Below, one piece after another: positions 37,301 to 47,000 of a stretch of DNA of 64,000 nucleotides (within the stretch, counting starts at the first letter, position 1; each line of letters starts with the position of its first letter). The position numbers were made by a program, and so were the translations under genes. The DNA lies in assembly GCA_902728285.1 (NCBI GenBank), contig CACVBU010001137.1:35784-99783 (forward strand), read 5' to 3'. The notes beneath the pieces were generated by a model, which saw only the letters and a program-made list of their open reading frames with translations, was not told the origin of the DNA and made no database searches. Source of the DNA: Clytia hemisphaerica. Its lineage: Eukaryota; Cnidaria; Hydrozoa; Leptothecata; Clytiidae.

Positions 37301-39288
37301 CATAATGTGAATGTTCTCAATAACTTTTAAGCATAGAAACTTGATTTAAAAATTAAACTAATTCTTCAGGTGAAAAAAGCGAATGACGAGAAGTTGATAA
37401 TGCATCTGATCGATTTCTTGATGGGTGAACTGGATGGTATGCCAAAGGATTCCAAATACCTCTTCCGCTTGTATATGGCTATCGAGAAATTCACGGAGGC
37501 GGCAAAGACAGCCATCATTATTGCGCAGAGTGAACAGGAGATGGGGAACTACCGGAACGCGCATGATGTGTTGTTCAGCATGTATAAAGGTACCTTTATT
37601 GGATGGCTTTACTGTTTGTCTTCATACATGAAATAATATACTAAAAATATATTCGAATTAAAATATGAGAAGCAGAGAATATTGGAGTTAAAGAACACTA
37701 TTTTAAATGTGTTCTCTTTCATTCTAGAATTGCGTGAACGGAAGATCAAGATACCAAATGAGATGAATCAGAATTTGATGTTACTGCATAGTTACATTGT
37801 TTGCAAGGTAAAGAAATCTCATCTTTCTCCATTTATTCTCCTCCAAAAACTGGATTGTTTAATTTATTTGAAGCTCGAATAATATCTCATAAAATACACA
37901 CAAGGAAAGTATTTCTTTTAGTCCTTAAATCCCGGTTCGTACATTTGCTTTCACTTCAACACCAAGTGAACTTTTTTTCTCTCCATAGATACATATCAAA
38001 CGCGGTGACCATTTGAAAGGAGCTCGAATGTTGATCAGGGTTGCCAACAACATCAGCAAATTTCCTGCACGTACGTTTCATCCCTAATACCTAATACAAT
38101 TGTTGCAATGCTCTACCTGGTTTGGATGTACAGCAAAACCTCCAATTAACGGACACTCTAAAAGGCGGACACCTCTGATTAGTGGACACTATTATTTTCC
38201 CCGGCCCTTTTCTAGCCAAATGCTCATAAAAAAGTATCCAAAAGGTGGATAATTCTAATTAGTGGATACTAGCCCTATTTCCCCATGGTGTCCGCTAATT
38301 GGAGGTTCCATTGTACTTTAAAGAGGAGAAATTCTCCTTTACGAGAATATTACTCCTGACGAAAAGTTTTAGCGGAAGAAATTTTAGCAAGATGAAATTT
38401 CCCCCCTCTATTCGTGATATTCATGACGTAATGTTTTAAACGGAAGCACCCTTAAAAAGACCGGATATTTGCCGCTAATTTAACCAATAAAATGGTGACA
38501 AATGCCATGGCTTTTTTGGATGCTTCTTGACAAACCATGAATATTGTGAATAAGGTGTTTGATTCAGTGAAATTGGATAATTGTTTTTTCGCTACTTTTA
38601 GACATTGTACCGATCCTGACATCGACGGTTGTGGAATGTCATCGAGCTGGGTTGAAACATTCCTCCTTCAGTTTTGCTGCCATGCTAATGAGGCCGGAAT
38701 ATCGATCACAGATCGACGTCAAATACAAGAAGAAAATTGAAATGATTGTCAGGTACCAGTACTCGAGGGCTCGAGTGTTATTTATTTCGCACTACCGATA
38801 ACTTAACTTTAATAGGCTTGAGACGTAAACTTTTGTTTAAATCACCATTTGAGCATCAACGCTAATGCATTACTTAAAATTTCGATGTTGATGTTTTTTT
38901 TGTTTGTTTTTTCAGAAAACCAGACAAAACGGAAGAAGAGGAGCCATTGGACGCATGTCCGTTCTGTTCGTACCCAGTCCCTCAAACACAATTGGATTGT
39001 CCGGAATGCAAGCAACACCTCCCTTATTGTGTTGTTACCGTAAGCTCCTTACATTCATCACCCGAAAATTACTTGTATATTTGTATTTCCCCAATGTTTT
39101 TTTCTAAGGAATTAGCCTGAAGGTCATGGTTTATCTATTTATCCTAACGCTATTTTTCTAGGGTTTGTTTTTTTACAAGGTAAAACACTCTATTCCTTCA
39201 TTTTCAGGGTCGACACATGTTGAAAGATGATTGGTGCAATTGTCCTAATTGTTCATTTCCTGCTTTGAGTTCAGAATTCAAAAAGTAA
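19313..39288 (+). CDS. WDR19: Intraflagellar transport protein 144 (WDR19), complete, 43 inferred exons
   Basis: IFT144 is a core subunit of the IFT-A complex, which drives retrograde transport in cilia and gates entry of membrane proteins. Spliced by GT-AG junctions, the exons keep one frame throughout and encode about 1,326 residues, close to the human length (about 1,340). Order: two WD40 beta-propellers (exons 1-22), a long TPR/alpha-solenoid (exons 23-41) and a C-terminal cysteine-rich end (exons 42-43: CPFC, CPEC, CPNC). Landmarks matching the family include [71 protein letters not shown] and GRHMLKDDW. The start is chosen because ATG AAG (19313-19318) sits directly before gtaag and gives MKR, as in the human protein. 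The last exon ends in TAA at 39286-39288, so the final CPMC cysteine pair known from vertebrates is absent. EOGT follows on the same strand. Confidence 0.95.
22273..24022. mobile_element. Element with CCCCAAGTGATTTTAAGTAC ends
   Basis: The left end ACACCCCAAGCGATTTTAAG pairs with the right end CTTAAAATCACTTGGGGAGT. ATATG flanks both sides (22268-22272, 24023-24027). The host sequence resumes exactly where the uninterrupted copy at 34185 predicts. The interior contains clusters of AGCGGC and ACCGGTC, and one nested MITE. Confidence 0.75.
23469..23833. mobile_element. Nested MITE with GGCCTGTTTCCATCGATC ends
   Basis: Inverted ends of about 45 bp (AAGGC, then TGTTTCCATCGATC, CGCGAGCGTGC, GCTAGG, CAAAAT) lie inside the previous element. 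The style of the ends resembles PIF/Harbinger MITEs, but the target duplication is unclear. Confidence 0.8.
24077..25640. mobile_element. GGACCTACC family element, copy 1
   Basis: The ends TTTTGGACCTACC and GGTAGGTCCATAAAA are inverted, and GTAT flanks both sides (24073-24076, 25641-25644). Other copies are at 39375 and 44426. The interior contains a CTGTCCGTTCGTCCG repeat and long units beginning near GTGACGGAGCCCGATTTT. One MITE (24271-24529) is inserted within it. Confidence 0.8.
24271..24529. mobile_element. Nested MITE with GGGT..AAAACGCT ends and TACCATCAT duplication
   Basis: The ends GGGTGGAGACAAAACGCTAA and (reverse complement) GGGTATAGATAAAACGCTGA are inverted. TACCATCAT occurs directly on both sides (24262-24270 and 24530-24538). 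Copies of the host element at about 39660 and 40160 show the empty site with a single TACCATCAT, so the insertion and its 8-9 bp duplication are directly demonstrated. The duplication length suits hAT or Mutator-like elements. Confidence 0.9.
27632..27930. mobile_element. MITE with GGGACGTGCCGCTGG ends (IFT144 intron)
   Basis: Inverted ends share CTC-GGG, GGGCACT and GGGACGTGCCGCTGG. The interior carries repeated CTGACAGGGTCC/GGGTCAAC units. It lies between the exons at 27588 and 28007. Confidence 0.7.
28406..28726. mobile_element. TCGCGA-rich MITE, TA-flanked (IFT144 intron)
   Basis: The ends CTTTAATCGGATTAA are inverted and flanked by TA. The interior is made of repeated TTAATTTCGCGA-like units in both orientations. 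It lies between the exons at 28366 and 29321. Confidence 0.85.
30443..30553. repeat. Short tandem repeat (TCAGGGTCCA unit)
   Basis: About seven imperfect copies of CAGGGTCCATTCTT lie in the intron after the exon at 30396. Confidence 0.85.
34071..34312. mobile_element. GGGCT-TTCC family MITE, compact copy
   Basis: The ends GGGCTTTTTCCAGAAAGAAT and (reverse complement) GGGCTTTTCCAAAAATAG pair for about 55 bp, with AAT on both sides. The interior is five or six CCCCCTGGATATCC units. It lies in the intron between the exons at 33664 and 34798. Confidence 0.9.
34919..35062. mobile_element. Pogo/Tigger-like MITE remnant
   Basis: CTCCATAACTCGAAC at the left and GTTCGAGTTAGAGAGGCTCC at the right are inverted; a further GTTCGAGTTGTGGAG lies inside. 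These match the end type seen at 43297. The outermost bases are eroded. Confidence 0.55.
36902..37118. mobile_element. GGGCT-TTCC family MITE, diverged copy
   Basis: The left end GGGCTATTCCAGAAAAAATT runs into TGTACCCCCTATGTTAAGG, which is repeated inverted at the right (TAGGGGGTAC). It lies in the IFT144 intron after the exon at 36854. Confidence 0.7.
38132..38313. mobile_element. Pogo-like MITE, TA-flanked
   Basis: The ends CAGCAAAACCTCCAATTAAC and (reverse complement) CAATGGAACCTCCAATTAGC are followed by GGACAC on both sides; TA flanks the element. The interior holds repeated GGACAC/GGATAC units. It lies between the exons at 38070 and 38602. Confidence 0.85.
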
Positions 39289-39374
39289 GATGGCCTACTT
39301 TTCTTTTCGAAGAAACCAGTCTATTTTCCCCCATGTTATTAAAGCTCGTATCAAAATGCAAATCATATCTTCCT

Positions 39375-40932
39375 TTTTGGACCTACCCCGGTGGGGTGGA
39401 GGTCCTATAAATTCACCTCTGTCCGTTCGTCCGTCCGTCTGTCCGTTCGTTACCAGCTTTTCTCGAGATTGAATCATAGGAATCATCTGATTTTTGGTAC
39501 AAAGGTGCAAAATGGTGGTGGCCAAAATGTGACGGAGTCCGATTTTCGAAAAAAAAAAATTTTGAGCCAATTTGGGCCAAAAAACGGCTAAAAAACGGGT
39601 TTTTTGGACTTTGTGAAAAATTGGATCATTAATTTTTTCTGATTTTTTACATGTAAGTAGGGTACCATCATAGGTAAAAGATGGCTCAAGCAGATTTTTG
39701 CAAAAAAATTTATTTGGCTTAAAAAACGCATGTTTATCTATAAGAATTACTATTAATAAGCATACATCAATGTTCTTAGTCAAATTACTCAATTTTTTTA
39801 TGAGATATGTGTTTTTTTTTGCTCATAAGGGCTTTCTTTTAAAGAATATGTATGTTAGCTATGAAATTTTGGTTGCTTTGCGTGTTTTTATAGAAAAACT
39901 GGCCAAATTCGATATTTTTTTATAAGCACATTATCAATTACTTAGGTACGTTAGCTTTTCTCGAGATTGGCTCTTTCATTCTTTATGACTTTTTTCACAA
40001 AGATGCATAACTATAAACTGTCGAATGTGACGGAGCCCGATTTTTGAAAAAAAAATGTTTTAGGGCAAATTTGGGCCAAAAAACGGCTAAATAACGGGTT
40101 TTTTGGACTTTGTCAAAAATTGGATCATTGATTTTTTCTGATTTTTTGCATGAAAGTAGGGTACCATCATAGGTAAAAGATGGCTCAGGGAGATTTTTGC
40201 AAAAAAGATTTGTTGGCTCAAAAAACGCATGTTTATCTATAAGAATCGCTATTAATAAGCATACATTAATGTTCTTAGCCAAATTACTCAATTTTTTTAT
40301 GAGATTGATGTTTTTTTTTCTCATGAGGGCTTACCTTTGAAGCAATTGTGTGTTTAGACATGAAATTTTGGTTGCTTGGCGTGTTTCTATAGAAAAACTG
40401 GCCAAATTCGATATTTTTTTATAAGCACATTATCAATTACTTAGGTATTAGCTTTTCTCGAGATTGGCTCTTTCATACTTTATGATTTTTTGCACAAAGA
40501 TGCATAACTATAAACCCTCAAATGTGACGGAGCCCGATTTTCGAAAAAAAATGTTTTTGGGCAAATATGGGCCAAAAAACGGCTAAAAAAAGGTTTTTTG
40601 GACTTAGTGAAATATTGGATCGTTGTTTTTTTCTGCTTTTTTGCATGAAAGTAGGTAAAAGATGTGCCAAGCAGATTTTTGTAAAAAAAGAACTTTTCAG
40701 CTCAAAAAACGCATCTTTATCTATAAGAATCACCATTAATAAGCATACATCAATGTTCTTAGCCAAATTACTCAATTTTTTGATGAGATAGATGTTTTTT
40801 GCTCACGAAGTCTTCAATATGAAAGAATATTTCAAGAGCATGAAATTTTGGTTTCTAAACGTTTTTTTTTTATAAGAAACAAACGACTAATTTTAATAAA
40901 TCGTCACTATTTGAGTTCTGAATGATTATTGA
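39375..40932. mobile_element. GGACCTACC family element, copy 2, 3'-truncated
   Basis: It starts TTTTGGACCTACCCCGGTGG and contains three tandem units of about 497 bp, marked by GTGACGGAGYCCGATTTT near 39530, 40027 and 40523. The right end seen in copies 1 and 3 is missing; the match stops near 40932. Minus-strand open frames recur in each unit. Confidence 0.85.
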
Positions 40933-40957
40933 ATATTTCCCCGCTATAAGGGGAAAT
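40930..40957. repeat. Short perfect hairpin at an element junction
   Basis: AATATTTCCCC and GGGGAAATATT form a stem of about 11 bp around a short loop, exactly at the break between the truncated GGACCTACC copy and the next element. Confidence 0.6.
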
Positions 40958-41004
40958 ATTAGTTAAAAAGGCATTTCTCCGATCCTTGGCTACTTACGCC
41001 CTTT

Positions 41005-42007
41005 CTGCGCCCTTAAATGGGGCGGCAATCCGCCACCACATTGCGAAGTTTGTTTTTGTTTTCATTTGTCTTAGTTATTCAGACAAAATCGCACGGATTT
41101 ACCTTGATGTTACGCGCATGTTTTTGAGTAATCAAGACACGAATAATTCAGATCAAAATACAAGATGGACGAAAATTCACTCTTGGCTTTTTAAAAGTTA
41201 TAACTCTTTTCTGACGAACAAAAAACATACAATTTTCATCTAATTGGCGACCAATAATTACATGAAATGTGAGGCTAACACTTCTACTGTAATCATCAGT
41301 AATTTCAAGAGTTTTTCATCATTGATTACAAAGATATCCATGGATTACCTCTTCCGAATACCAAACCAACCAACTTAAAGATTTCAGAGACATTTGCTTG
41401 ACATGAAGAAAACGCTACATCCCCATAGCTTTGGACATTAAATGATTGGCAAAATGGTATTAACATTCTATTGAGATGTGAAACTGGTTCAATTTGAAGA
41501 ATTGATGAGAAAAATGGGCAGTACGAGAAATATTTTTGCTTTGAAATACAAACTCTAATATGGACAATGTCTCTGGAACAAGTTATATGAGATTTGTTTA
41601 CCGAGTGACCCCAAAACAAAGTCTTTAATTCTTGGTTCTTATATTCATGAGGTCAGAGGTTTGGTGGATTTTCTAAACTTTTGAAACTTGTGTGATTGTT
41701 TTGGTACGTGTTTTGGTTGCCTTCAGAGGTTTACCCTGCACGTAAGAAAATTATGAACAGCTGTTATCAGGTTACCTTCAGCTGAAACAAAATGATAGCT
41801 TTTTTCTGAGAAAGGAAGATAATTTTTTGTGCCTTCCACCACATAAGTTTGTTTTGATTTTTTTCCCGTCAAAAGTCACGTGATATTTTTATCTCAATCA
41901 CTCCGCCTCAACTGGAAATTCCCCTATGCACCCTAAAAGGAATCGAGTTTTAGAAAAACAATAACAAACCGTGTTATTTGGTGGCGGATTGCCCCTTTAA
42001 TAACGCC
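41005..42007. mobile_element. 1 kb element with GGCAATCCGCCACCA ends
   Basis: The left GGCGGCAATCCGCCACCACA and right (reverse complement) GGGGCAATCCGCCACCAAAT are inverted, with the outer GCGCCCTTAAA and GGCGTTATTAAA also related. No long frame is present. A segment near 41727 resembles sequence at 34588, so part of it is repeated elsewhere. Confidence 0.75.
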
Positions 42008-42238
42008 CACGCCTCTCCCGATCGATTTGTGCAGCGAGGCACTCTTGTCTATAGTTTAAAACCTTTAGTCAGGATTAATGTGTGATTTTTATTGAGGAAA
42101 TTTAACTCACCATGTGGTGCATGTTCTGGACTGTTTTGGTTGTCAACTCGAAGGAATTGGAAACTTTCTCTCTGGTTATTTTTCAGACAGTCAGACAGCT
42201 TTAAAAGTGACTTTCAGGGATCTTTTTCCTAAGGATTT

Positions 42239-42760
42239 TTGAAGTTTTTGGATGCAATATTCTTTTCTTTTTTTTCTTTTTTTTTTCTCCTAAAAGTGCC
42301 ATACAGTGTGCTGGTGATTAAGGAAGCATTGATCACCAACAGTGTGAGTAAACAACAGTGCTTGATCACTAAAGAGGTACACAGCAAAAATATAAACCTT
42401 GTCTGCTTGAGCAGATTGACTTACATTCTCGACAAAGAGGTCGATAAAACAAACCTTGTCTGCTTGAGCAGATTGATTTACATTCTCGACGAAGAGGTCG
42501 ATGAAACAAACCTTGTCTGCTTGTTGAGCAGATTGATTATTTACACTCTCGACAAAGAAGTCGATAGAAAAACTATTGTCCGATATTTCGTACACGGCAA
42601 AAATATAAACCTTGTCTGCTTGGGCAGATTGATTTACATTCTCGACAAAAAAGTCGATAGAAAAACTATTGTCCGATATTTCAGGTTGACATATATTCTT
42701 GACAATGAGGTCGATAGAATAAAGCATCTCTTCTTAAAGAAGTCATTGCCAAAAAAATGA
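42239..42760 (+). repeat. 57 bp in-frame repeat array with long open frames on both strands
   Basis: Units of AACCTTGTCTGCTTGAGCAG and ATTCTCGACAAAGAGGTCGA repeat with a period near 57 bp (19 codons), so the plus frame repeats NLVCLSRLIYILDKEVD. The open frame runs 173 codons but begins at TTG, not ATG. The minus strand is also open across the array (42727-42290), as expected when the period is a multiple of three. I see no protein family and treat it as a repeat. Confidence 0.6.
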
Positions 42761-43039
42761 CAAAACGGTCACAATGCAATTGCTTGACCTTTGCCTTTAT
42801 GATTCCAATAAAAAACTGCTGATTTGGCCTATCCCATTTGTGCTGGTTTCCTTGATTTTTAACAAACTTAGCGTTACTCTTCTTTTGTTACACATTTTTT
42901 AATATACATTATATACATATATATATTAATATACATTTTGTACTTAATCTGAGGTTTACATTCAGTGTAATTTTTAAAACACATGACTACAATAATATGC
43001 AACGTTCCTCACTTTGACATTTTCTTGTTATGAACCCTC

Positions 43040-43243
43040 ATTACGCTTTTTTTTTATAAGAACCATGAAATTTGAGTTAAGCCTAGGCTTGTTCTTATTT
43101 TTTCTATTGTCTAGAATAATAGACCTATTGTTTCAGTCTAAGCCTGATTGTTCTTATAAAAAAAGAGTGTATGCCTTTCAGTACCAAGCCCTTTTTTCTA
43201 TTTTTTTAGCCTACACTTTTTTATAAGCGTATCGTAATGCCCG
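43040..43243. mobile_element. Small MITE with CATTACG..TTTTATAAG ends
   Basis: CATTACGCTTTTTTTTTATA at the left and the inverted TATAAGCGTATCGTAATG at the right delimit about 200 bp containing further TTCTTATAAAAA units. Confidence 0.55.
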
Positions 43244-43296
43244 AAGTTTTTATCATCTTATCCTGGAGATGAGCTTACTTTTTTAAATACAGTAGA

Positions 43297-43860
43297 GTCT
43301 CCATAACTCGAACCTCTATTACTCGAACGTCTCCTTAACTCGAACAAATTCGTTGGCAGCATGAAAATTTCCTAATAAACTCTTATAAAAAAACCTCCAT
43401 ATATCGAATGTTCCCCTTTTTTGGCTCCATAACTCGAATTTTGTTTTCCTTTCCTGAACTTGAAAAATATAAGCGATCTGATTGGCTAAGAGACAAACCA
43501 TATTTCTTTTTTGAAAATTTTGATTTTTGGGCCTGGGGTCGAGTTTTTCATTTTTTTCAAAATCTTAAACTGCTACAATCAGACTTTTAAATAATAAATA
43601 ATTCGAAAGTTACTGAAGTCGAGCCCAGTGCGGTGCGCAAGCCTGGACGGCCTCAAGTTGAAAAGTTTTTTTTCTTCGATCAAGCAGTCCATCTGCAAGT
43701 GCAAGAGGAAATATTTAGTCGCATTTGTGCGAATCTTGTTAAAGATAATAAACATTGTGTAAAATTGGTTATTCTATTTACTTCTTTTTGTGTTATTCAA
43801 GTTTATCTCTTACAAAATATATTCCTGAAATGCCCATTGGAAGAATTGATATGATTATTG
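43297..43860 (+). mobile_element. Pogo/Tigger-like transposon fragment
   Basis: It begins CAGTAGAGTCTCCATAACTC after TA, the classic pogo/Tigger end, and repeats CCATAACTCGAA and TTACTCGAAC. Near 43633 the frame reads RKPGRPQVEK, which resembles the DNA-binding segment of pogo transposases, but soon loses similarity. No right end was found, so this is a decayed fragment just upstream of EOGT. Confidence 0.5.
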
Positions 43861-44023
43861 AGGGGGCTAAAGCAGAAATATAATCAGGGGCTAAACATGG
43901 TTATGGTCAACAAGTTCCCAAACTTTAAAAACTTTAACAGAATTATTAAAGTGGCAAATACTCCTACTACCTCAGTTGCTGCCTTGATTTTACCATATTT
44001 CATTAAATGCAATTGAATTTTAG

Positions 44024-47000
44024 ACTACACCAAAATGCTGGGGTTATGAGAAGAATTGCGTAGAAGGAAAGGATTTCCATTTACCATCATGTACTGACAA
44101 AGGATAGTGAGTTTTTCCATCATTATGTATTCTCTCCGTACATTTAATGCATTTTATTTTGTAAAAAAATTTAGTCTGAATATGTGCATTAAGAAAAATT
44201 TAACTACTAATTTTAAAATGTCTCACTTCTTTTTTCATTCAGTTCAAGAAATTTGGACGATCAAAGAAGATTGTTTTGGCAGCAGGCAGGTTTTGGTTAT
44301 GTCAAAAAATTCATTGAATCTTTGCATACAGTTTGTGCCTCAGAGACCAACGTAAGTAGACACATCAACGTTGATGAATTTTCTGTGGGTTTAACTATGT
44401 TCATCCTCAAAATACGATTTTTATTTTTTGGACCTACCCCGGTGGGGTGGAGGTCCATTAAATTAATCTTTGTCCGTTCGTTCGTCCGTTCGTTCGTTAT
44501 TAGCTCTCCTCGTGATTGGCTCATTAGTTTTTTCTGATTTTTTGCACAAAGTAGATGTGTAACTATAAACCCTCGAATGTGACGGAGCCCGATTTTTTGC
44601 ATGAAAGTGGGTTACCATCATAGGTAAAAGATGGCTCAAGCAGATTTTTTCAAAAAAATTTTGTTGGCTCCAAAAAAATGTTTATTTAAAAGAATCACTA
44701 TTAATAAGCATACATCAATGTTCTTGCCCAAATTACTCAAATTTTGATGAGATAGATGTTTTTTTTGCTCACGAAGTCTTGAATATGAAAGAATATTTCA
44801 AGAGCATGAAATTTTGGTTTCTAAACGTTTTTTTTATAAGAAACAAACGACTAATTTTAATAGATCGTCACTATTTGTGTTCTGAAGGATTGTTTAATGG
44901 TCACGCTCACGTAGATATCAATTATATCATGTGTTATATGCATAACCAGGTTGGTCCATAAAAGTCACTTGTTCACTGCTATATTGGTCATTTCTTAGCT
45001 CAGCTGGAACTATTCGCAACCTTTATGGAATGAAGGTAGTTAACTCAAATATTTATGAAACAACATTTTTATGACTCTATATTCAATCTTTTCTAGTCAG
45101 GTACATCACTAAAATGCACAGAAGGATGGGAGTATTGTAGAGCAAAGAATTTGTACATTGATTTGAGAAACCAAAAGTTTGATGATACTAGTAATAAGTA
45201 AGTACCATATTTCCTTTATTTACCCTATCATCTCTATAAGCTACTTTAATAATAAACTTTTTGAAGCCTTGTTAAGCCTTGTAGCACTTACTTGAGACAA
45301 TATGATGGAGGCTTTTCTTCGGCATTCCCTTTTATAAATACAGTAGTTATTCAATTTATCAGGCGCACAAAAACGGTTATAATTCTTACTACCTCGCGCT
45401 GTCCCCTAATTCTAACAGAGAGCACCGTGTAATAATTTTCCCTTTGATTCCATTTAACAGGTATGCAAAAGGATTTTTGAAACACTCAGAAATTGGTGGG
45501 AAATGCATAATTGATAATGATTTCATGTTGAAGGAAGTTCGATTTGATGGAGAGCTCAATGCGTGGTAATTTTAAATGTTTATCCTTCTTTCAATGGATT
45601 TCTTCTTCAACATTTTTATCGGTACTCAACATTTTTCTTGGATAAACCTTACGGGGCGCTCAGACAAGTATTATAAATGGATTTTTCTACTTTTGTAGGA
45701 AAGCAGACTTCTTGAATTTTGGGGAAATGACGGCATCAATGAACTGCGATGTTACAATCACTCAGCCAACTATTTTCATGAAGCTTGACTCAGGTTTAAC
45801 AATTGCGTCATTACCATCTTTTGAACATTCGCTTTAGAAATAATTTTAATAGCAATCTGATGCAAAAAGGACAATCAAGATGTTTCAACTTTTCTTTTCC
45901 TCAGGCTTCAACCTTTACCATCATTTCTGTGACTTTGTCAACTTGTATGCATCGCAACACATCAATGGCAGTTTCAATGAAGACATCAATATTGTTCACT
46001 GGGACCCTGTAAGAATGTTTTGTTCACTGGCACCCCGTAGGAAAGTTTCTACAAGTTTTTTATTTAAAAAAAAATTTCGAATACCAAAATCTTAATAGTC
46101 TACCTGCCGTTCTTGTTTCATTGTTAAATCAATATGTCTCTATGTTCTGTGAGATTAGTAATGTAGTATAAACTTAACTTTATCGTTATTGTTTCAGACA
46201 AATTCGAACTATTTCGATTTGTTTGAAGATGTTTGGCCAGCATTTTCAAAACATCCATTGAGTTATTTATCAAAATACAAAGGAAAGCGTGTAAGTAATT
46301 TATTCAGTTAAGAAGCCGAAATGAATTGATAACAACAAATTAGACGTCAGGCTTTTTTTTCTCGATAATCATCAAAGTGGAACTCAGCAAGAAACGGAAT
46401 GAAAAATTCCGGTTTTTGGTGAGGTATTCACTACGACAAATAGGGCTATTTTAAAGAAATGATTCTACACCCGATGTTAAGAAAGTCAATTTAGAAGGTC
46501 AAACCATCACTAAATTTTTTGGTCAAACTCCCCTGGAATTTTTACGGATTATTGAGGAGGTAATTCTTTGGACTTTTCAAGAAAAATTTTGACAACTCCT
46601 TGGATATTTTCGGATTTTAGGGTATCCCCTAGATGGAAAACTCCCCGACATGGGGAAATTTTATTCTGGAATAGCTCAATGAAAGACTAATTTTAGTCAA
46701 AGCTTGTATAATAAATGGTGTCTTGGTTCTTACCCATAATGGGTGGCATCTCACAATAATGTTTGAAAATTCTTCTCTATTTCTTACTTTAATAGGTGTG
46801 TTTCCAAGACGCGATATTCTCTCTCCCACCTCGGATGCCGTACGGATTGTTCTACAATATGCCTGTGGTAAACTAACTGAGTTTCAATGTATTTCCTTTA
46901 TAACTGAAAATCAAAAATAATATTATGTGCTTTTCCAGCTTTTCAAGGTTTCAGATTTTGTATTTTATGAATGTTTCTATGTATGCGCCTTTGTGTCTCC

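Larger units (their letters stand above)
30651..39288 (+). other. WDR19: IFT144 exons 23-43 (TPR and zinc half): exon map
   Basis: Exons: 30651-30707, 30849-30886, 30996-31093, 31410-31540, 31706-31747, 31999-32108, 32438-32495, 32987-33057, 33589-33664, 34798-34880, 35298-35438, 35634-35723, 36174-36261, 36513-36549, 36676-36854, 37370-37589, 37728-37807, 37989-38070, 38602-38752, 38916-39039, 39208-39288. All phases are compatible. The last junction is ambiguous: a gtaaga donor at 39285 would allow a further exon, but none encoding a CPMC-type end was found before EOGT. An ATTAAA at 39338 could serve as the polyadenylation signal for the short form. Confidence 0.85.

Noticed and set aside
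42113..42205. ATG with a hydrophobic start (MWCMFWTVLVV) as an EOGT signal peptide exon
   Set aside because: No matching donor in phase 0 and no EOGT-like sequence after it.
42290..42727. Minus-strand 145-codon ORF
   Set aside because: It is the shadow of a repeat whose period is a multiple of three; no family features.
43700..43885. Possible EOGT first exon (frame reading IPEMPIGRIDMIIEG)
   Set aside because: No signal peptide or EOGT N-terminal residues, stops after about 26 codons, and overlaps a pogo-like fragment.
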